Source of the DNA: Lysinibacillus alkalisoli
GTDB taxonomy: Bacteria > Bacillota > Bacilli > Bacillales_A > Planococcaceae
Direction of reading: 5' to 3'
NCBI RefSeq assembly: GCF_014643595.1
Contig: NZ_BMJT01000005.1
Coordinates: 186,001-250,000, forward strand
Length of the DNA stretch: 64,000 bases
Shown here one piece after another: positions 37,647 through 46,451 of this stretch. Position numbers and translations under genes: made by a program. The notes under the pieces are model-generated. The model did no database searches, was not told the DNA's origin, and worked only from the letters and a program-made list of their open reading frames with translations. The stretch's first letter is position 1. Every line of letters starts with the position of its first letter.

Positions 37647-38231
37647 CTAATCCTCTATTTTAGTAAGTGTGATGAGACCATAGTGAGAAGAAGTGTGAGG
37701 GTTTGTATAAAACTGCCCTTGCATTTCTTTTTTATTGTCTTTGACAATGAGGTCAATAAAACCATCGTTACGTTTCACAGGCAATGCAGCGTTTTGACTT
37801 TCAAAGATTTGAAAAGCGATACTGACACGTGTACCTAACGGAAAATTAGTTTGCATAGCTGTAGCATAGCTTACCGCAATATATGTACGTTCATGATATT
37901 CAAAGCGTATTTTATTCCAGTTTTGTTTAATATGCAGCGTGACCGGATAAGTTTCACCGGTTTTCTCTTCGATGCGTGTACCTTGCCATTGCCCGCTTAA
38001 ATGAGGTGTTTTCACTAACCCGATTTTATGCAACCCTTGTTTTTTCCATAAAACAAGCGCAAAAATACGCGTAAATAATAAAAAAATAGTAAATGACGTA
38101 ATAGGAATAGTAATGGGAGAAAAGGGTAATTGTTTTAATAACGCACTAAATAAACTAGCTGTAGCAATCGCTAATAACGATAAATAAAATAAAATTTTAT
38201 TTCTTTTTGCATCAATACTGTACTCATGCAT
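37647..38231 (-). CDS. Two-TM beta-strand-rich protein resembling the CBASS effector Cap15 (S-2TM-beta)
   Basis: A 194-residue protein with two adjacent N-terminal membrane helices (about 12-33 and 40-64) and a soluble beta-rich domain from about 80. LSGQWQGTRIEE, then HIKQNWNKIRFEYHERTYIAVSYATAM, and a final GQFYTN...GLITLTKIE recall the SMODS-associated 2TM beta-barrel effector (Cap15), which disrupts the inner membrane on cyclic-nucleotide binding. No CD-NTase gene is adjacent or in the window, so it is an orphan. The start is the ATG at 38231, eight bases after GAGG. Family assignment is from pattern memory. Confidence 0.6.
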   Translation of the reverse strand: MHEYSIDAKRNKILFYLSLLAIATASLFSALLKQLPFSPITIPITSFTIFLLFTRIFALVLWKKQGLHKIGLVKTPHLSGQWQGTRIEEKTGETYPVTLHIKQNWNKIRFEYHERTYIAVSYATAMQTNFPLGTRVSIAFQIFESQNAALPVKRNDGFIDLIVKDNKKEMQGQFYTNPHTSSHYGLITLTKIED

Positions 38232-38328
38232 GGCATTCACCTCATCGTTATTTTACATGTTTTGCATAAATATTGCTAAAAAATAACCGATTTGAAAAAC
38301 CTGAATATTTCGTTAAAAATAATTTTAT

Positions 38329-38373
38329 AAATACATAGCAAAAAATAATATTGTACTTTTTTGCTATGTATTT
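38329..38373. repeat. Perfect 17-bp inverted repeat
   Basis: AAATACATAGCAAAAAA (38329-38345) and TTTTTTGCTATGTATTT (38357-38373) are exact complements around an 11-base loop. It could be a bidirectional terminator for upstream readthrough or part of a regulatory RNA. Confidence 0.7.
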
Positions 38374-38445
38374 AATTGTAAATTGAAATAGAGTAGTGAA
38401 ATAGAATGTTTTATTACAATAAAAACATTTAGAAAAAACCTATAA

Positions 38446-38459
38446 ATAAAGCGTTTTCA
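38446..38459. promoter_or_regulatory. cre-like (CcpA) site
   Basis: ATAAAGCGTTTTCA matches 12 of 14 positions of TGNAARCGNWWWCA. It lies about 175 bases before the predicted promoter, so any effect would be at a distance. Confidence 0.3.
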
Positions 38460-38621
38460 AACATAAAATTAAAGATAGTTCTTATAGCAATAAAATGAAA
38501 AAGAATAAAGCGTCTGCTCAAAGGATACATAAAAATAACATTTAAAAAGCAAATTATGTATGTTTTTAGCAATAAAATTAATGTCAGAAAGTTATTAATT
38601 TTAAGATTACATTGAAAGTAC

Positions 38622-38650
38622 TTATCAGTTAGTGGCGATTGTAATATAAT
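38622..38650 (+). promoter_or_regulatory. Promoter of the POT transporter
   Basis: TTATCA (38622-38627), 17-base spacer, perfect TATAAT (38645-38650). Confidence 0.6.
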
Positions 38651-38726
38651 AAAAACATCTTAAAATGAAACATAGATTAATCGTTTTAAGAATAATAGAT
38701 AAAAAGAAGAAAAGGAGGGAGCCATT

Positions 38727-40220
38727 ATGTCGAAATATACAGAAGAAGAAATTGTACAATCGGTACCCCAAAAAGGTTTCTTTGGACACCCTAGAGGTCT
38801 TATGACATTATTCTTTACAGAATTCTGGGAGCGTTTCTCTTACTATGGTATGCGAGCTATTTTACTTTACTATATGTATACTTCAGTTAAAGACGGTGGT
38901 TTAGGGATTGATAATGGTACAGCTAAGTCTGTTTTAGCTATTTATGGATCACTCGTTTATATGTCAGGGATTATTGGTGGTTGGTTAGCTGATCGAATTT
39001 TAGGTAAGCAAAAGTCCATATTCTATGGTGGTATTTTGATTATGTTCGGTCATATTGTCTTAGCATTACCAATGGGAGCTACGGCACTCTTTGTCTCAAT
39101 GGCTTTAATTATTATTGGTACAGGTTTATTAAAACCAAACGCATCAAGTGTTGTAGGGGATATGTACAGCCCACAAGATATGCGTCGTGACTCAGGCTTT
39201 AGTTTATTCTATATGGGGATCAACTTAGGGGCGTTCATTTCACCATTAATCGTTGGTGCATTGAGTACTTCTTATAATTATCATGTTGGTTTTGGTACGG
39301 CTGCTGTTGGTATGTTTATTGGTTTAATTGTGTACTGGGTGACAGCTAAAAAGAATTTAGCATTAGCAGGTTTAGAACCTCAAAACCCACTTTCTGCAAC
39401 CGAAAAGAAAGCATACACAAAATACTTTACCATCGGGGCAATTGTACTTCTTGTATTAGGCTTCATCAGTATTAAATTTGGTTGGTTAACAATCAATAGC
39501 TTTATTATGTTAGTGAGTTTATTAGGTATTGTTATTCCAACAATTTACTTCATTGTGATGTATCGTAGCCCTAAGACAGATAAAGTAGAGCAATCTCGCT
39601 TATTAGCGTATATTCCTCTATTTATTACAGCTGTAGTGTTCTGGGCGATTTATGAGCAAAGTTCAACAACATTAGCTGAATATGCAGATAAACGTACAAA
39701 CCTTGATATTTTTGGTTTTACCATTAATCCTGCATGGTTCCAGTCTTTACCTGCCTTATTTGTTATCACACTAGCGCCATTATTCGCACTATTGTGGATG
39801 AAGCTTGGCAGTCGTCAACCATCAACACCTAAAAAATTCGCATTTGGTTTAATGTTTGCTGGTTTCTCATTCTTAATTATGTTAGTACCAGCTTTAACAT
39901 CAGGACCAAATGAACTAGTAAGCCCTATTTGGTTAACATTATGTTTCTTATTTGCTGTTATTGGAGAATTGATGTTATCACCTGTTGGCTTATCAGCTAC
40001 AACAAAATTAGCACCAAAAGCTTTCTCAGCACAAACGATGAGCTTATGGTTCTTATCAAATGCAGCGGCTCAGGCTTTAAACGCACAGATTGTTCGTTTT
40101 TACAATCCAGGTAATGAAGCCATGTACTTTGGTATTTTAGGTGGGATTGCGGTCCTATTAAGTTTAGTATTATTAATGTTCTCAAAAGTGGTAGAACGAT
40201 TAATGCAAGGCGTACAATAA
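38727..40220 (+). CDS. dtpT: POT/PTR-family proton-dependent di-/tripeptide transporter
   Basis: Peptide importer of 497 residues with about 14 hydrophobic segments. The signature FFTEFWERFSYYGMRAIL (about 28-45) contains the ExxER motif for proton coupling, and DSGFSLFYMGINLGAF is the second PTR2 signature. GGAGGGAG precedes the ATG. It is a single-gene unit with a long, structured upstream region and a 3' terminator. Together with the opp-type importer downstream it gives the organism two peptide-uptake routes. Confidence 0.93.
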   Translation: MSKYTEEEIVQSVPQKGFFGHPRGLMTLFFTEFWERFSYYGMRAILLYYMYTSVKDGGLGIDNGTAKSVLAIYGSLVYMSGIIGGWLADRILGKQKSIFYGGILIMFGHIVLALPMGATALFVSMALIIIGTGLLKPNASSVVGDMYSPQDMRRDSGFSLFYMGINLGAFISPLIVGALSTSYNYHVGFGTAAVGMFIGLIVYWVTAKKNLALAGLEPQNPLSATEKKAYTKYFTIGAIVLLVLGFISIKFGWLTINSFIMLVSLLGIVIPTIYFIVMYRSPKTDKVEQSRLLAYIPLFITAVVFWAIYEQSSTTLAEYADKRTNLDIFGFTINPAWFQSLPALFVITLAPLFALLWMKLGSRQPSTPKKFAFGLMFAGFSFLIMLVPALTSGPNELVSPIWLTLCFLFAVIGELMLSPVGLSATTKLAPKAFSAQTMSLWFLSNAAAQALNAQIVRFYNPGNEAMYFGILGGIAVLLSLVLLMFSKVVERLMQGVQ

Positions 40221-40224
40221 TAAC

Positions 40225-40264
40225 AAGCGATGTATTCCAATTGAGGGATATATCGCTTTTTTAT
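40225..40264 (+). terminator. Terminator after dtpT
   Basis: AAGCGAT pairs with ATCGCTT, with partial pairing inside and TTTTTT after it. Confidence 0.7.
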
Positions 40265-40366
40265 TATAAGAATGCTTTGTTATCAGCTTTTGTAGCACAA
40301 TATCTTTGAAACTTAATGCAATTATCGTTACACTTACGATAATTAATAAAAAGGGGTGGACAGCAT

Positions 40367-41662
40367 ATGAAAGCATTACAAACAGTTTATGTAAATGAAT
40401 TTACTAACGGAATACTCGACCCAAATGAAAAAATGCAATATGTCGTTAAGGATGGGGGGCATATTATTGCAAATACAGCACCTGGTTGTTGGGGGCCAAT
40501 GATTACACCTGCTTTGAAAGGTGGCCATGAAGTAACGAAACCTGTGTATGTAGAAGGGGCAGAGGTGGGGGATGCTATTGCGATTTATATTGAATCCATC
40601 GGTGTGACATCTATGGTAACAGCATCAGGTAATGATGAGCCAATAGAAGGTTATTTTAATGGCGACCCCTTTGTAGCAGCTAAATGTCCAAAGTGTGATG
40701 AGGTAAATCCTGAAACAGTGGTAAAAGGCGTTGGAGAAGAGGCAATACGTTGTAAAAAATGTGATACGCCAATCATGCCTTTTACATTAACACATGCCTA
40801 TACGATGGCATTCGATTCTAAACGTAAGTTAGGCATTACATTACCTAAAAAACAAGCTAAGGAAGTAGCGAAAAAGGCGCGTTACTTTATGGCAACGCCT
40901 GAAAACGCCATTCAAAATCCTATTGTACATTTAGCACCAAGTGATATGCCAGGCACATTGGCTCGTTTACGTCCTTTTTTAGGACAATTAGGTACAACTC
41001 CAGCTCGTGCATTCCCTGATTCACATAATGCAGGTGATTTTGGACAAGCGTTAATAAATGCGCCTCATGATTATGCTATGACAGAAGCACAATTAGAAGA
41101 TCGTACAGATGGCCATATGGATATTAATCGTGTGCGAGAAGGTGCGATTTTAATTTGCCCTGTTAAAGTTGAGGGTGGCGGGGTATATTTAGGTGATATG
41201 CATGCGATGCAAGGTGATGGTGAGATAGCAGGGCATACAACAGATGTTGCAGGTATTGTAAAATTGCGTGTTGACGTATTAAAAGACGTTACAATACAAG
41301 GCCCTCTCTTACTGCCTGTCGCAGAAGATTTACCTTATTTAGCAAAGCCCTTTACGAAAGAAGAATTGGAGATTGCTAAACAACTAGTAGATAGCAGTAA
41401 CGTGACACAAGTTGAAGATATGTTACCGATCTCCTTTATTGGTACAGGCGCAAACTTAAATATAGCGACAGACAACGGATTAGAAAGAGCTGCAACATTT
41501 TTTGATGTGACTGTACCTGAAATTAAAAATCGTGCTACGATTAATGGTTCGATTGAGATTGGGCGTCATCCTGGTGTTGTAACGGTAACCTTCTTAGCAC
41601 CAGTGCGTTATTTAGAAGCTAAGAAACTAGGACAAATCGTTAAAACACATTATTTACTATAA
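40367..41662 (+). CDS. Acetamidase/formamidase family protein with inserted zinc ribbon
   Basis: FmdA/AmdA-family amide hydrolase of 431 residues, predicted to release ammonia from short aliphatic amides. Family blocks include NTAPGCWGPMITPAL, HNAGDFGQALINAP, VYLGDMHAMQGDGEIAGHTTDV and IGRHPGVVTVTFLAPV. CPKC (about 106-109) and CKKC (about 127-130) form a probable zinc-ribbon insertion in the N-terminal third. AAGGGGTGG precedes the ATG. It has its own terminator and no urease- or amide-transport genes beside it, so the natural substrate is uncertain. Confidence 0.85.
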   Translation: MKALQTVYVNEFTNGILDPNEKMQYVVKDGGHIIANTAPGCWGPMITPALKGGHEVTKPVYVEGAEVGDAIAIYIESIGVTSMVTASGNDEPIEGYFNGDPFVAAKCPKCDEVNPETVVKGVGEEAIRCKKCDTPIMPFTLTHAYTMAFDSKRKLGITLPKKQAKEVAKKARYFMATPENAIQNPIVHLAPSDMPGTLARLRPFLGQLGTTPARAFPDSHNAGDFGQALINAPHDYAMTEAQLEDRTDGHMDINRVREGAILICPVKVEGGGVYLGDMHAMQGDGEIAGHTTDVAGIVKLRVDVLKDVTIQGPLLLPVAEDLPYLAKPFTKEELEIAKQLVDSSNVTQVEDMLPISFIGTGANLNIATDNGLERAATFFDVTVPEIKNRATINGSIEIGRHPGVVTVTFLAPVRYLEAKKLGQIVKTHYLL

Positions 41663-41676
41663 TATTGTTTCACCTT

Positions 41677-41717
41677 AAACATATGGGTCAAGCTCACACT
41701 TGATGCATATGTTTTTA
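41677..41717 (+). terminator. Terminator after the amidase gene
   Basis: AAACATATG pairs with CATATGTTT; TCAAG/CTTGA extend the stem inside. TTTTATTTT follows. Confidence 0.8.
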
Positions 41718-41785
41718 TTTTGTGTATTGTGTATGAAGTGAGAAATTATTATAATCATTCTGTTAAACAGAAAGAAGGGGATGAC

Positions 41786-43141
41786 TTGCATAAGAAAGAA
41801 CTTAAACTATTTTCATTAACATGGCCTATATTTTTAGAAATCTTTTTATTTATGTTGATGGGGATTGCAGACACCATTATGTTGAGTCGAGTATCGGATG
41901 ATGCAGTAGCAGGTGTAGGAGCGGCTAATCAATATGTGCAAATTGCTATTCTTGTATTAGAAGTAGTAGGTATTGGCGCAAGTGTTGTTGTGAGCCAATA
42001 TATTGGCAGTAAGCGATACAAGGAAGCAACTAAAATCGCGGCATTAGCTATCACACTCAACACGATTAATGGAATAGGCATTAGCATTATCTTTATTCTA
42101 TTTAGTAAATACATGATGACTTTTATGAATTTACAAGGAGAGGTATTGGCGCATGCCACCACTTATTTAGCCATTGTGGGGGGCGCTATATTTTTACAAG
42201 GTGTGATTAATGCCATTGCAGCCATAATACGCGTATATGGATACACTAAAGAAACGATGTTTGTGTCGCTAGGTATGAATGTTTTTCACGTAGCATTAAA
42301 TTATATTTTAATTTTTGGTAATTTAGGTGCGCCAAAGTTAGGTGTAACAGGTGCAGCAATTTCTTCTGTTACAAGTCGAGGGTTAGCCTTAATCGTATTC
42401 TTTATTTTACTGTATCGTTTATTAGATGATCGCATGGAGTGGCGCGATTATTTTACATGGCATCAAGTGTATATTAAGAAAATTTTACAAGTAGGGATAC
42501 CAGCTGCCTTTGAGCAAGTCATTTATCAAGGTTGTCAAATTGTTTTTGTTTACTATGTTACATACGTAGGGGCCACTTCACTAGCAGCTAGACAATATGC
42601 CATGAACATTTCAATGTTTACGTACTTATTTGCTATCGCGATTGGCATGAGTACAGCTATATTAGTAGGGCGTCTCGTCGGTGCAGGTAATAAAGATCAA
42701 GCATATAAAACTTTGTGGCGTAGCGTGCGTTATGCCGTGGTATTTACCTTAGTTGCTGTAGTGATTGTGACAACATACCGTTATCCATTTATGCGCTTTT
42801 TTACAACAAACGAAGAGATCATAGAAATTGGCGCCAGTGTATTAGCGCTCGCTATTATTCTTGAGACAGGTAGAACAATGAATATTACCATTATTGCTTC
42901 GTTAAGGGCATCCGGTGATGCAAGATTTCCTGTTATGATGGCTGTCATTTCTATGTTGGGTATTAGTTTGCCATTAGGCTATTACTTTGTTTTTATCCTA
43001 GATTTAGGCTTAGTTGGTATATGGTTAGCCATTAGTGTGGATGAATGGATTAGAGCTATCATGATGACATGGCGCTGGAAGTCACGTGTATGGGAGCGTT
43101 ATGCATTAGTTGAGCCAGATAAAACAAAAGGCACAAAATAA
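41786..43141 (+). CDS. MATE-family efflux transporter
   Basis: Multidrug/toxic-compound exporter of 451 residues with twelve hydrophobic segments in two similar halves. TWPIFLEIFLFMLMGIADTIMLSR at the N-terminus and SLAARQYAMNISMFTYLFAIAIGMSTAILVGRLVGAGN in the second half are typical MatE regions (residues about 10-33 and 265-302). The start is the TTG at 41786, five bases after AGAAGGGG; earlier in-frame codons overlap the preceding terminator. Substrate unknown. Confidence 0.9.
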   Translation: MHKKELKLFSLTWPIFLEIFLFMLMGIADTIMLSRVSDDAVAGVGAANQYVQIAILVLEVVGIGASVVVSQYIGSKRYKEATKIAALAITLNTINGIGISIIFILFSKYMMTFMNLQGEVLAHATTYLAIVGGAIFLQGVINAIAAIIRVYGYTKETMFVSLGMNVFHVALNYILIFGNLGAPKLGVTGAAISSVTSRGLALIVFFILLYRLLDDRMEWRDYFTWHQVYIKKILQVGIPAAFEQVIYQGCQIVFVYYVTYVGATSLAARQYAMNISMFTYLFAIAIGMSTAILVGRLVGAGNKDQAYKTLWRSVRYAVVFTLVAVVIVTTYRYPFMRFFTTNEEIIEIGASVLALAIILETGRTMNITIIASLRASGDARFPVMMAVISMLGISLPLGYYFVFILDLGLVGIWLAISVDEWIRAIMMTWRWKSRVWERYALVEPDKTKGTK

Positions 43142-43166
43142 ATATAATATTAGACCTAATAAATGG

Positions 43167-43201
43167 AAAAGAGATAACGATGTAAGTATCTCTTTTTTTA
43201 T
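43167..43201 (+). terminator. Terminator after the MATE gene
   Basis: AAAGAGATA (43168-43176) pairs with TATCTCTTT (43187-43195), followed by TTTTTT. The rest of the 43142-43510 gap holds the two MarR-type operator/promoter units listed next. Confidence 0.85.
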
Positions 43202-43321
43202 TTTAATAATAATTGTAAAAATCAAGTATTAAGGATATAAAAAAGTAAAAAAATAGCGAAATATAACAAAGTTGGTGAGTGAAAATAAAATTTTTTATTT
43301 GATATATTTCAATAATATCAA

Positions 43322-43340
43322 TAGTTGAATTATTCAACTA
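43322..43340. promoter_or_regulatory. MarR-type operator 1 (perfect palindrome)
   Basis: TAGTTGAAT-T-ATTCAACTA is a perfect 19-base palindrome. It overlaps the -35 box (TTGAAT, 43325-43330) and spacer of a promoter whose -10 is TATAAT (43348-43353), 17 bases away. The AGTTGA half-site recurs in operator 2. Confidence 0.7.
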
Positions 43341-43353
43341 AAATGAATATAAT
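43325..43353 (+). promoter_or_regulatory. Promoter P1 of the marR-opp operon
   Basis: TTGAAT, 17-base spacer, TATAAT. The -35 box lies inside the palindromic operator, so binding of the regulator would exclude RNA polymerase. Confidence 0.6.
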
Positions 43354-43445
43354 GCAGTAATACCTTTAGAAGAATAAGTAAATATCATTATAGGTAAGAA
43401 AATAATACTATTCAGAAAATTAAGATTAGTATTTATTTTATAAAA

Positions 43446-43472
43446 AAACTAGTTGACGATTTCAACTAGTTT
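43446..43472. promoter_or_regulatory. MarR-type operator 2 (inverted repeat)
   Basis: AAACTAGTTGA-N5-TCAACTAGTTT has perfect 11-base arms. It overlaps the -35 box and spacer of P2 and ends 38 bases before the marR start. Confidence 0.7.
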
Positions 43473-43481
43473 GCATTAAAT
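43453..43481 (+). promoter_or_regulatory. Promoter P2 of the marR-opp operon
   Basis: TTGACG (43453-43458), 17-base spacer, TTAAAT (43476-43481). The whole spacer is covered by operator 2. Confidence 0.5.
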
Positions 43482-43510
43482 TAAACTTTATAAATCGAAA
43501 GGGATGCTTT

Positions 43511-43951
43511 ATGACAAATCAACAACACATTAATCAGATTAAACAATTTAACCGTTTTTACACAAGAGTTATGGGGATTTTTAAAGATAAGAGTGAATAC
43601 ACAGCTACGGAAGCGATGGTATTATACGAAATCAAAAATAAGGAGAGATGTACAGCAGCTTATTTAACTGAATATTTCGATTTGGATAAAAGTACAATAA
43701 GTAAAGTGATTAAAAAGCTGACAAACAAGAAACTACTAGGAAAAAGCATAGCAGAGGAAGACAAACGTATGCATATTTTGCATTTAACGTTTTTAGGGGA
43801 AGAAGTTTTGAATCAGTTGTTAGCGAGAGCGAGCAACGTTGTTGATCAAGTAATTAAGCCTATTCCAGAAGATGAGATGAAAAAGCTACTACAAGCAATG
43901 TCACAAATTGAGGAGATTCTTCAAAAAAATATTAAAATCGAAGGGGATTAA
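43511..43951 (+). CDS. MarR-family transcriptional regulator
   Basis: A 146-residue winged-helix regulator: YTATEAMVLYEI, LTEYFDLDKSTISKVIKKLTNKKLLGK (helix-turn-helix) and EDKRMHILHLTFLGEEVL (wing). Start ATG follows AAAGGGATG. It is the first gene of the peptide-importer operon; the lipoprotein gene begins three bases after its stop. The two palindromes upstream that share the AGTTGA half-site are its likely operators, pointing to autoregulation and control of the whole operon by a ligand that is probably a transported compound. Confidence 0.9.
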   Translation: MTNQQHINQIKQFNRFYTRVMGIFKDKSEYTATEAMVLYEIKNKERCTAAYLTEYFDLDKSTISKVIKKLTNKKLLGKSIAEEDKRMHILHLTFLGEEVLNQLLARASNVVDQVIKPIPEDEMKKLLQAMSQIEEILQKNIKIEGD

Positions 43952-43954
43952 GGT

Positions 43955-45490
43955 ATGAAAAAATTAGCCGTTCTTTTAGTTTTAATGGTAATGGCATTAG
44001 TAGGGTGTACAAAAGGGACATCTGAAAGCGGAGGAGACACAGCGCCACAAGGGGAAAGTAAAGATAAAGTCATTATTGGTTTTGAAGCGGATGCAGGTAC
44101 ATTAATGGCAAATACAGATGTAAACTATGCGACAGATGCACAAATTCGTAATATTTATGACCCGTTAATTGGACGTGATGCAGATACGGGCGAATATATC
44201 CCAGTGTTGGCTGAGAGTTGGGCGTCTGTGGACGAGCATACATGGCGTATTAAGTTGAAAGATAATGTGAAATTCCACAATGACAAAATGTTTAATGCAG
44301 AAGCTGTGAAATTTAGTATTGATTATATGTTAGATGAGAAAAATAATTCATTTTATCGCTCGCGTTGGGAGAATATTAAAGAAGTAAAAGTATTATCTGA
44401 TACAGAAGTAGAGATTACAACGAAAGAGCCTTTCCCAGGCTTGATTGAACGCATTACTGTTGACTTATTAATTATGGAGCCAAGCTATGTAAAAGAAGTT
44501 GGTAATGAAGAGGCAGGTAAAAAGCCTATAGGAACAGGTGCTTATAAGTTTGAAGAATGGTCACGAGATAATTACTTAAAACTTGTAGCATTTGATGATT
44601 ATTGGCAAGGTGCACCTAAGATTAAAGCTATAGAGTTCCGTTACATTCCAGAATTTAGTTCTCGTTTATCAACATTTTTAAGTGGTGAAATTGATTTATT
44701 TAAAAATGTTCCTGTAGATTCGGTAGAGAAAGTAAAGGCAGGAGATAACGCAAAAATTGAAGAAGTAGCCTCTTCTCGTATTAACTATTTAGCTTTAAAC
44801 ACATTTTACGATGGCCCATTGCAAGATGTTAAAGTACGTCAAGCCATCAATTATGCTGTAAATGTAGATGAGTTATTAGAAAGCGTATTAAACGGACATG
44901 GTACAAAAATGACAGGTCCATTATCGCAGTTGAATATGAATTATACAGAAACAAAAGACTATGGCTATAACGAAGAAAAAGCCGTTGCGCTCTTAAAAGA
45001 AGCAGGCTATAAGCCGGAAGACATTATATTAACATTAGATACACCGAGCGGTCGTTATCCTATGGATGTACAAATTGCTCAAGGGATTGCTGCTCAATTA
45101 CAACGTGTAGGTATTAAAGTAGACGTTAAAGTGAATGAGTGGGGCACACATTTAGAGAAAATACGTAATCGAGAGATGGGAGATATGTATATCTTAGGAT
45201 GGGGCCCAGCATTTGAACCACAGTCAACGGTTGTTGATTTATTTACAAAAGAAGCGCCATATAGCGGTTTTTATGATGAAGCAGTACAAGCTAAAATCTT
45301 TAAAACAGTAGAGACGTTTGATGACGACGAACGCCGCGAAGGTTATAACGAGCTACAACATACTTTAGTAGAACAAGCGTCATGGGTACCATTATGGCAA
45401 CAAGCAGACTTATATGCAGTAAAGAAAGATTTAAACTTTAAACCACGTGTAGACGAAGAAATTAGTGCCTTTTATATGTCATGGAAGTAA
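43955..45490 (+). CDS. ABC transporter substrate-binding lipoprotein, family 5 (peptide type)
   Basis: Extracellular solute-binding lipoprotein of 511 residues. The lipobox LVGC gives acylated Cys18. The body has the SBP-family-5 pattern: LAESWASVDEHTWRIKLKDNVKFHND (about 88-113), PIGTGAYKFEEW, VRQAINYAVNVDELL and LTLDTPSGRYP. The family binds oligopeptides, dipeptides, nickel or other ligands; the exact ligand is not evident from sequence. Start ATG overlaps the Shine-Dalgarno region at the end of marR. Confidence 0.9.
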   Translation: MKKLAVLLVLMVMALVGCTKGTSESGGDTAPQGESKDKVIIGFEADAGTLMANTDVNYATDAQIRNIYDPLIGRDADTGEYIPVLAESWASVDEHTWRIKLKDNVKFHNDKMFNAEAVKFSIDYMLDEKNNSFYRSRWENIKEVKVLSDTEVEITTKEPFPGLIERITVDLLIMEPSYVKEVGNEEAGKKPIGTGAYKFEEWSRDNYLKLVAFDDYWQGAPKIKAIEFRYIPEFSSRLSTFLSGEIDLFKNVPVDSVEKVKAGDNAKIEEVASSRINYLALNTFYDGPLQDVKVRQAINYAVNVDELLESVLNGHGTKMTGPLSQLNMNYTETKDYGYNEEKAVALLKEAGYKPEDIILTLDTPSGRYPMDVQIAQGIAAQLQRVGIKVDVKVNEWGTHLEKIRNREMGDMYILGWGPAFEPQSTVVDLFTKEAPYSGFYDEAVQAKIFKTVETFDDDERREGYNELQHTLVEQASWVPLWQQADLYAVKKDLNFKPRVDEEISAFYMSWK

Positions 45491-45525
45491 TGTAACACAA
45501 GTCATAGCACATATGGAGGGATGAT

Positions 45526-46443
45526 ATGCTTGATTTTGTTATTAAACGCTTAGCGCAAGTTGTTATTGTGGTATTTTTAGCATTGACAGTCGTATTTTTC
45601 CTCATACGTTTATCAGGAGATCCGGTGGCCTTATTTTTGCCACCAGATACTTCCCGTGAGCAGATTGAGGAGTATCGCGAAGTATTAGGTTTTAACCGCC
45701 CGTTGTATGAGCAATATGGCGAATTTATGGGTAATGCTGTGAAGGGTGATTTTGGCACTTCATTAAAAACGAATGAAGATGCATTAACGATGGTATTAGA
45801 GCGTTTACCTGCAACTGTACAATTAGCCATAGCTTCTCTTATTATTGCTTTAGTAGTTGCAATACCTGTGGGTGTCTTGGCTGCCTACAAGAAAAATTCG
45901 GTTTTTGATAAATTTGCTGTAGGTGTCACGATCGTAGGACAAGCTATGCCAAGCTTTTGGCTAGGTTTGTTATTGATCTACTTCTTTGCTGTTCAAATGA
46001 ACTGGTTGCCATCGGGAGGTAGTGGCAGCCCCATTCATTTACTACTGCCAAGTTTAACATTGGCTACCTATAGTATTGCTAGGTTTACAAGATTTACTCG
46101 CTCCACCATGTTAGATGTGTTACGAATGGATTATATTCGTACAGCTAAAGCATCAGGCGCAACAACTTTTAGTTTAGTTTCAAAATATGCTTTGAAAAAT
46201 TCGCTTATTCCAATTATTACGTTAGTGGCATTAGATCTAGGCACACTTTTAGGTGGCGCTGTTGTTGTCGAAATGATCTTTGCATGGCCAGGCATTGGTC
46301 GCTTATTAATGCAATCATTATTAAATCGTGATTTCCCTATTGTGATGGCGGGTGTATTTATCATTGCATTTATTTATGCCATGATTAATTTCATTGCAGA
46401 CATTGTTTATGCCTATGTTAATCCACAAATACGAGTGAAGTAG
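45526..46443 (+). CDS. ABC transporter permease, OppB/DppB type
   Basis: First channel subunit, 305 residues, with six membrane helices. TMLDVLRMDYIRTAKASGATTFSLVSKYALKNSL (about 190-223) is the cytoplasmic EAA coupling loop; GGAVVVEMIFAWPGIGRLL follows. ATG after GGAGGG. The OppC-type partner starts eight bases downstream. Confidence 0.92.
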   Translation: MLDFVIKRLAQVVIVVFLALTVVFFLIRLSGDPVALFLPPDTSREQIEEYREVLGFNRPLYEQYGEFMGNAVKGDFGTSLKTNEDALTMVLERLPATVQLAIASLIIALVVAIPVGVLAAYKKNSVFDKFAVGVTIVGQAMPSFWLGLLLIYFFAVQMNWLPSGGSGSPIHLLLPSLTLATYSIARFTRFTRSTMLDVLRMDYIRTAKASGATTFSLVSKYALKNSLIPIITLVALDLGTLLGGAVVVEMIFAWPGIGRLLMQSLLNRDFPIVMAGVFIIAFIYAMINFIADIVYAYVNPQIRVK

Positions 46444-46451
46444 GTGAAGAA

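Larger units (their letters stand above)
38232..38726. other. Long AT-rich divergent regulatory region upstream of the peptide transporter
   Basis: About 490 bases without a convincing gene. It holds a perfect 17-bp hairpin (38329-38373), a cre-like site (38446-38459), a weak CodY-like sequence (38579-38593, about four mismatches to AATTTTCWGAAAATT), a sigma-A promoter (38622-38650) and an 8-bp leader hairpin TCTTAAAA/TTTTAAGA (38658-38691). Confidence 0.6.

Noticed and set aside
37629-37838. 69-codon plus-strand frame
   Set aside because: Antisense to the Cap15-like gene's 3' end; Cys/Phe-rich translation and no Shine-Dalgarno.
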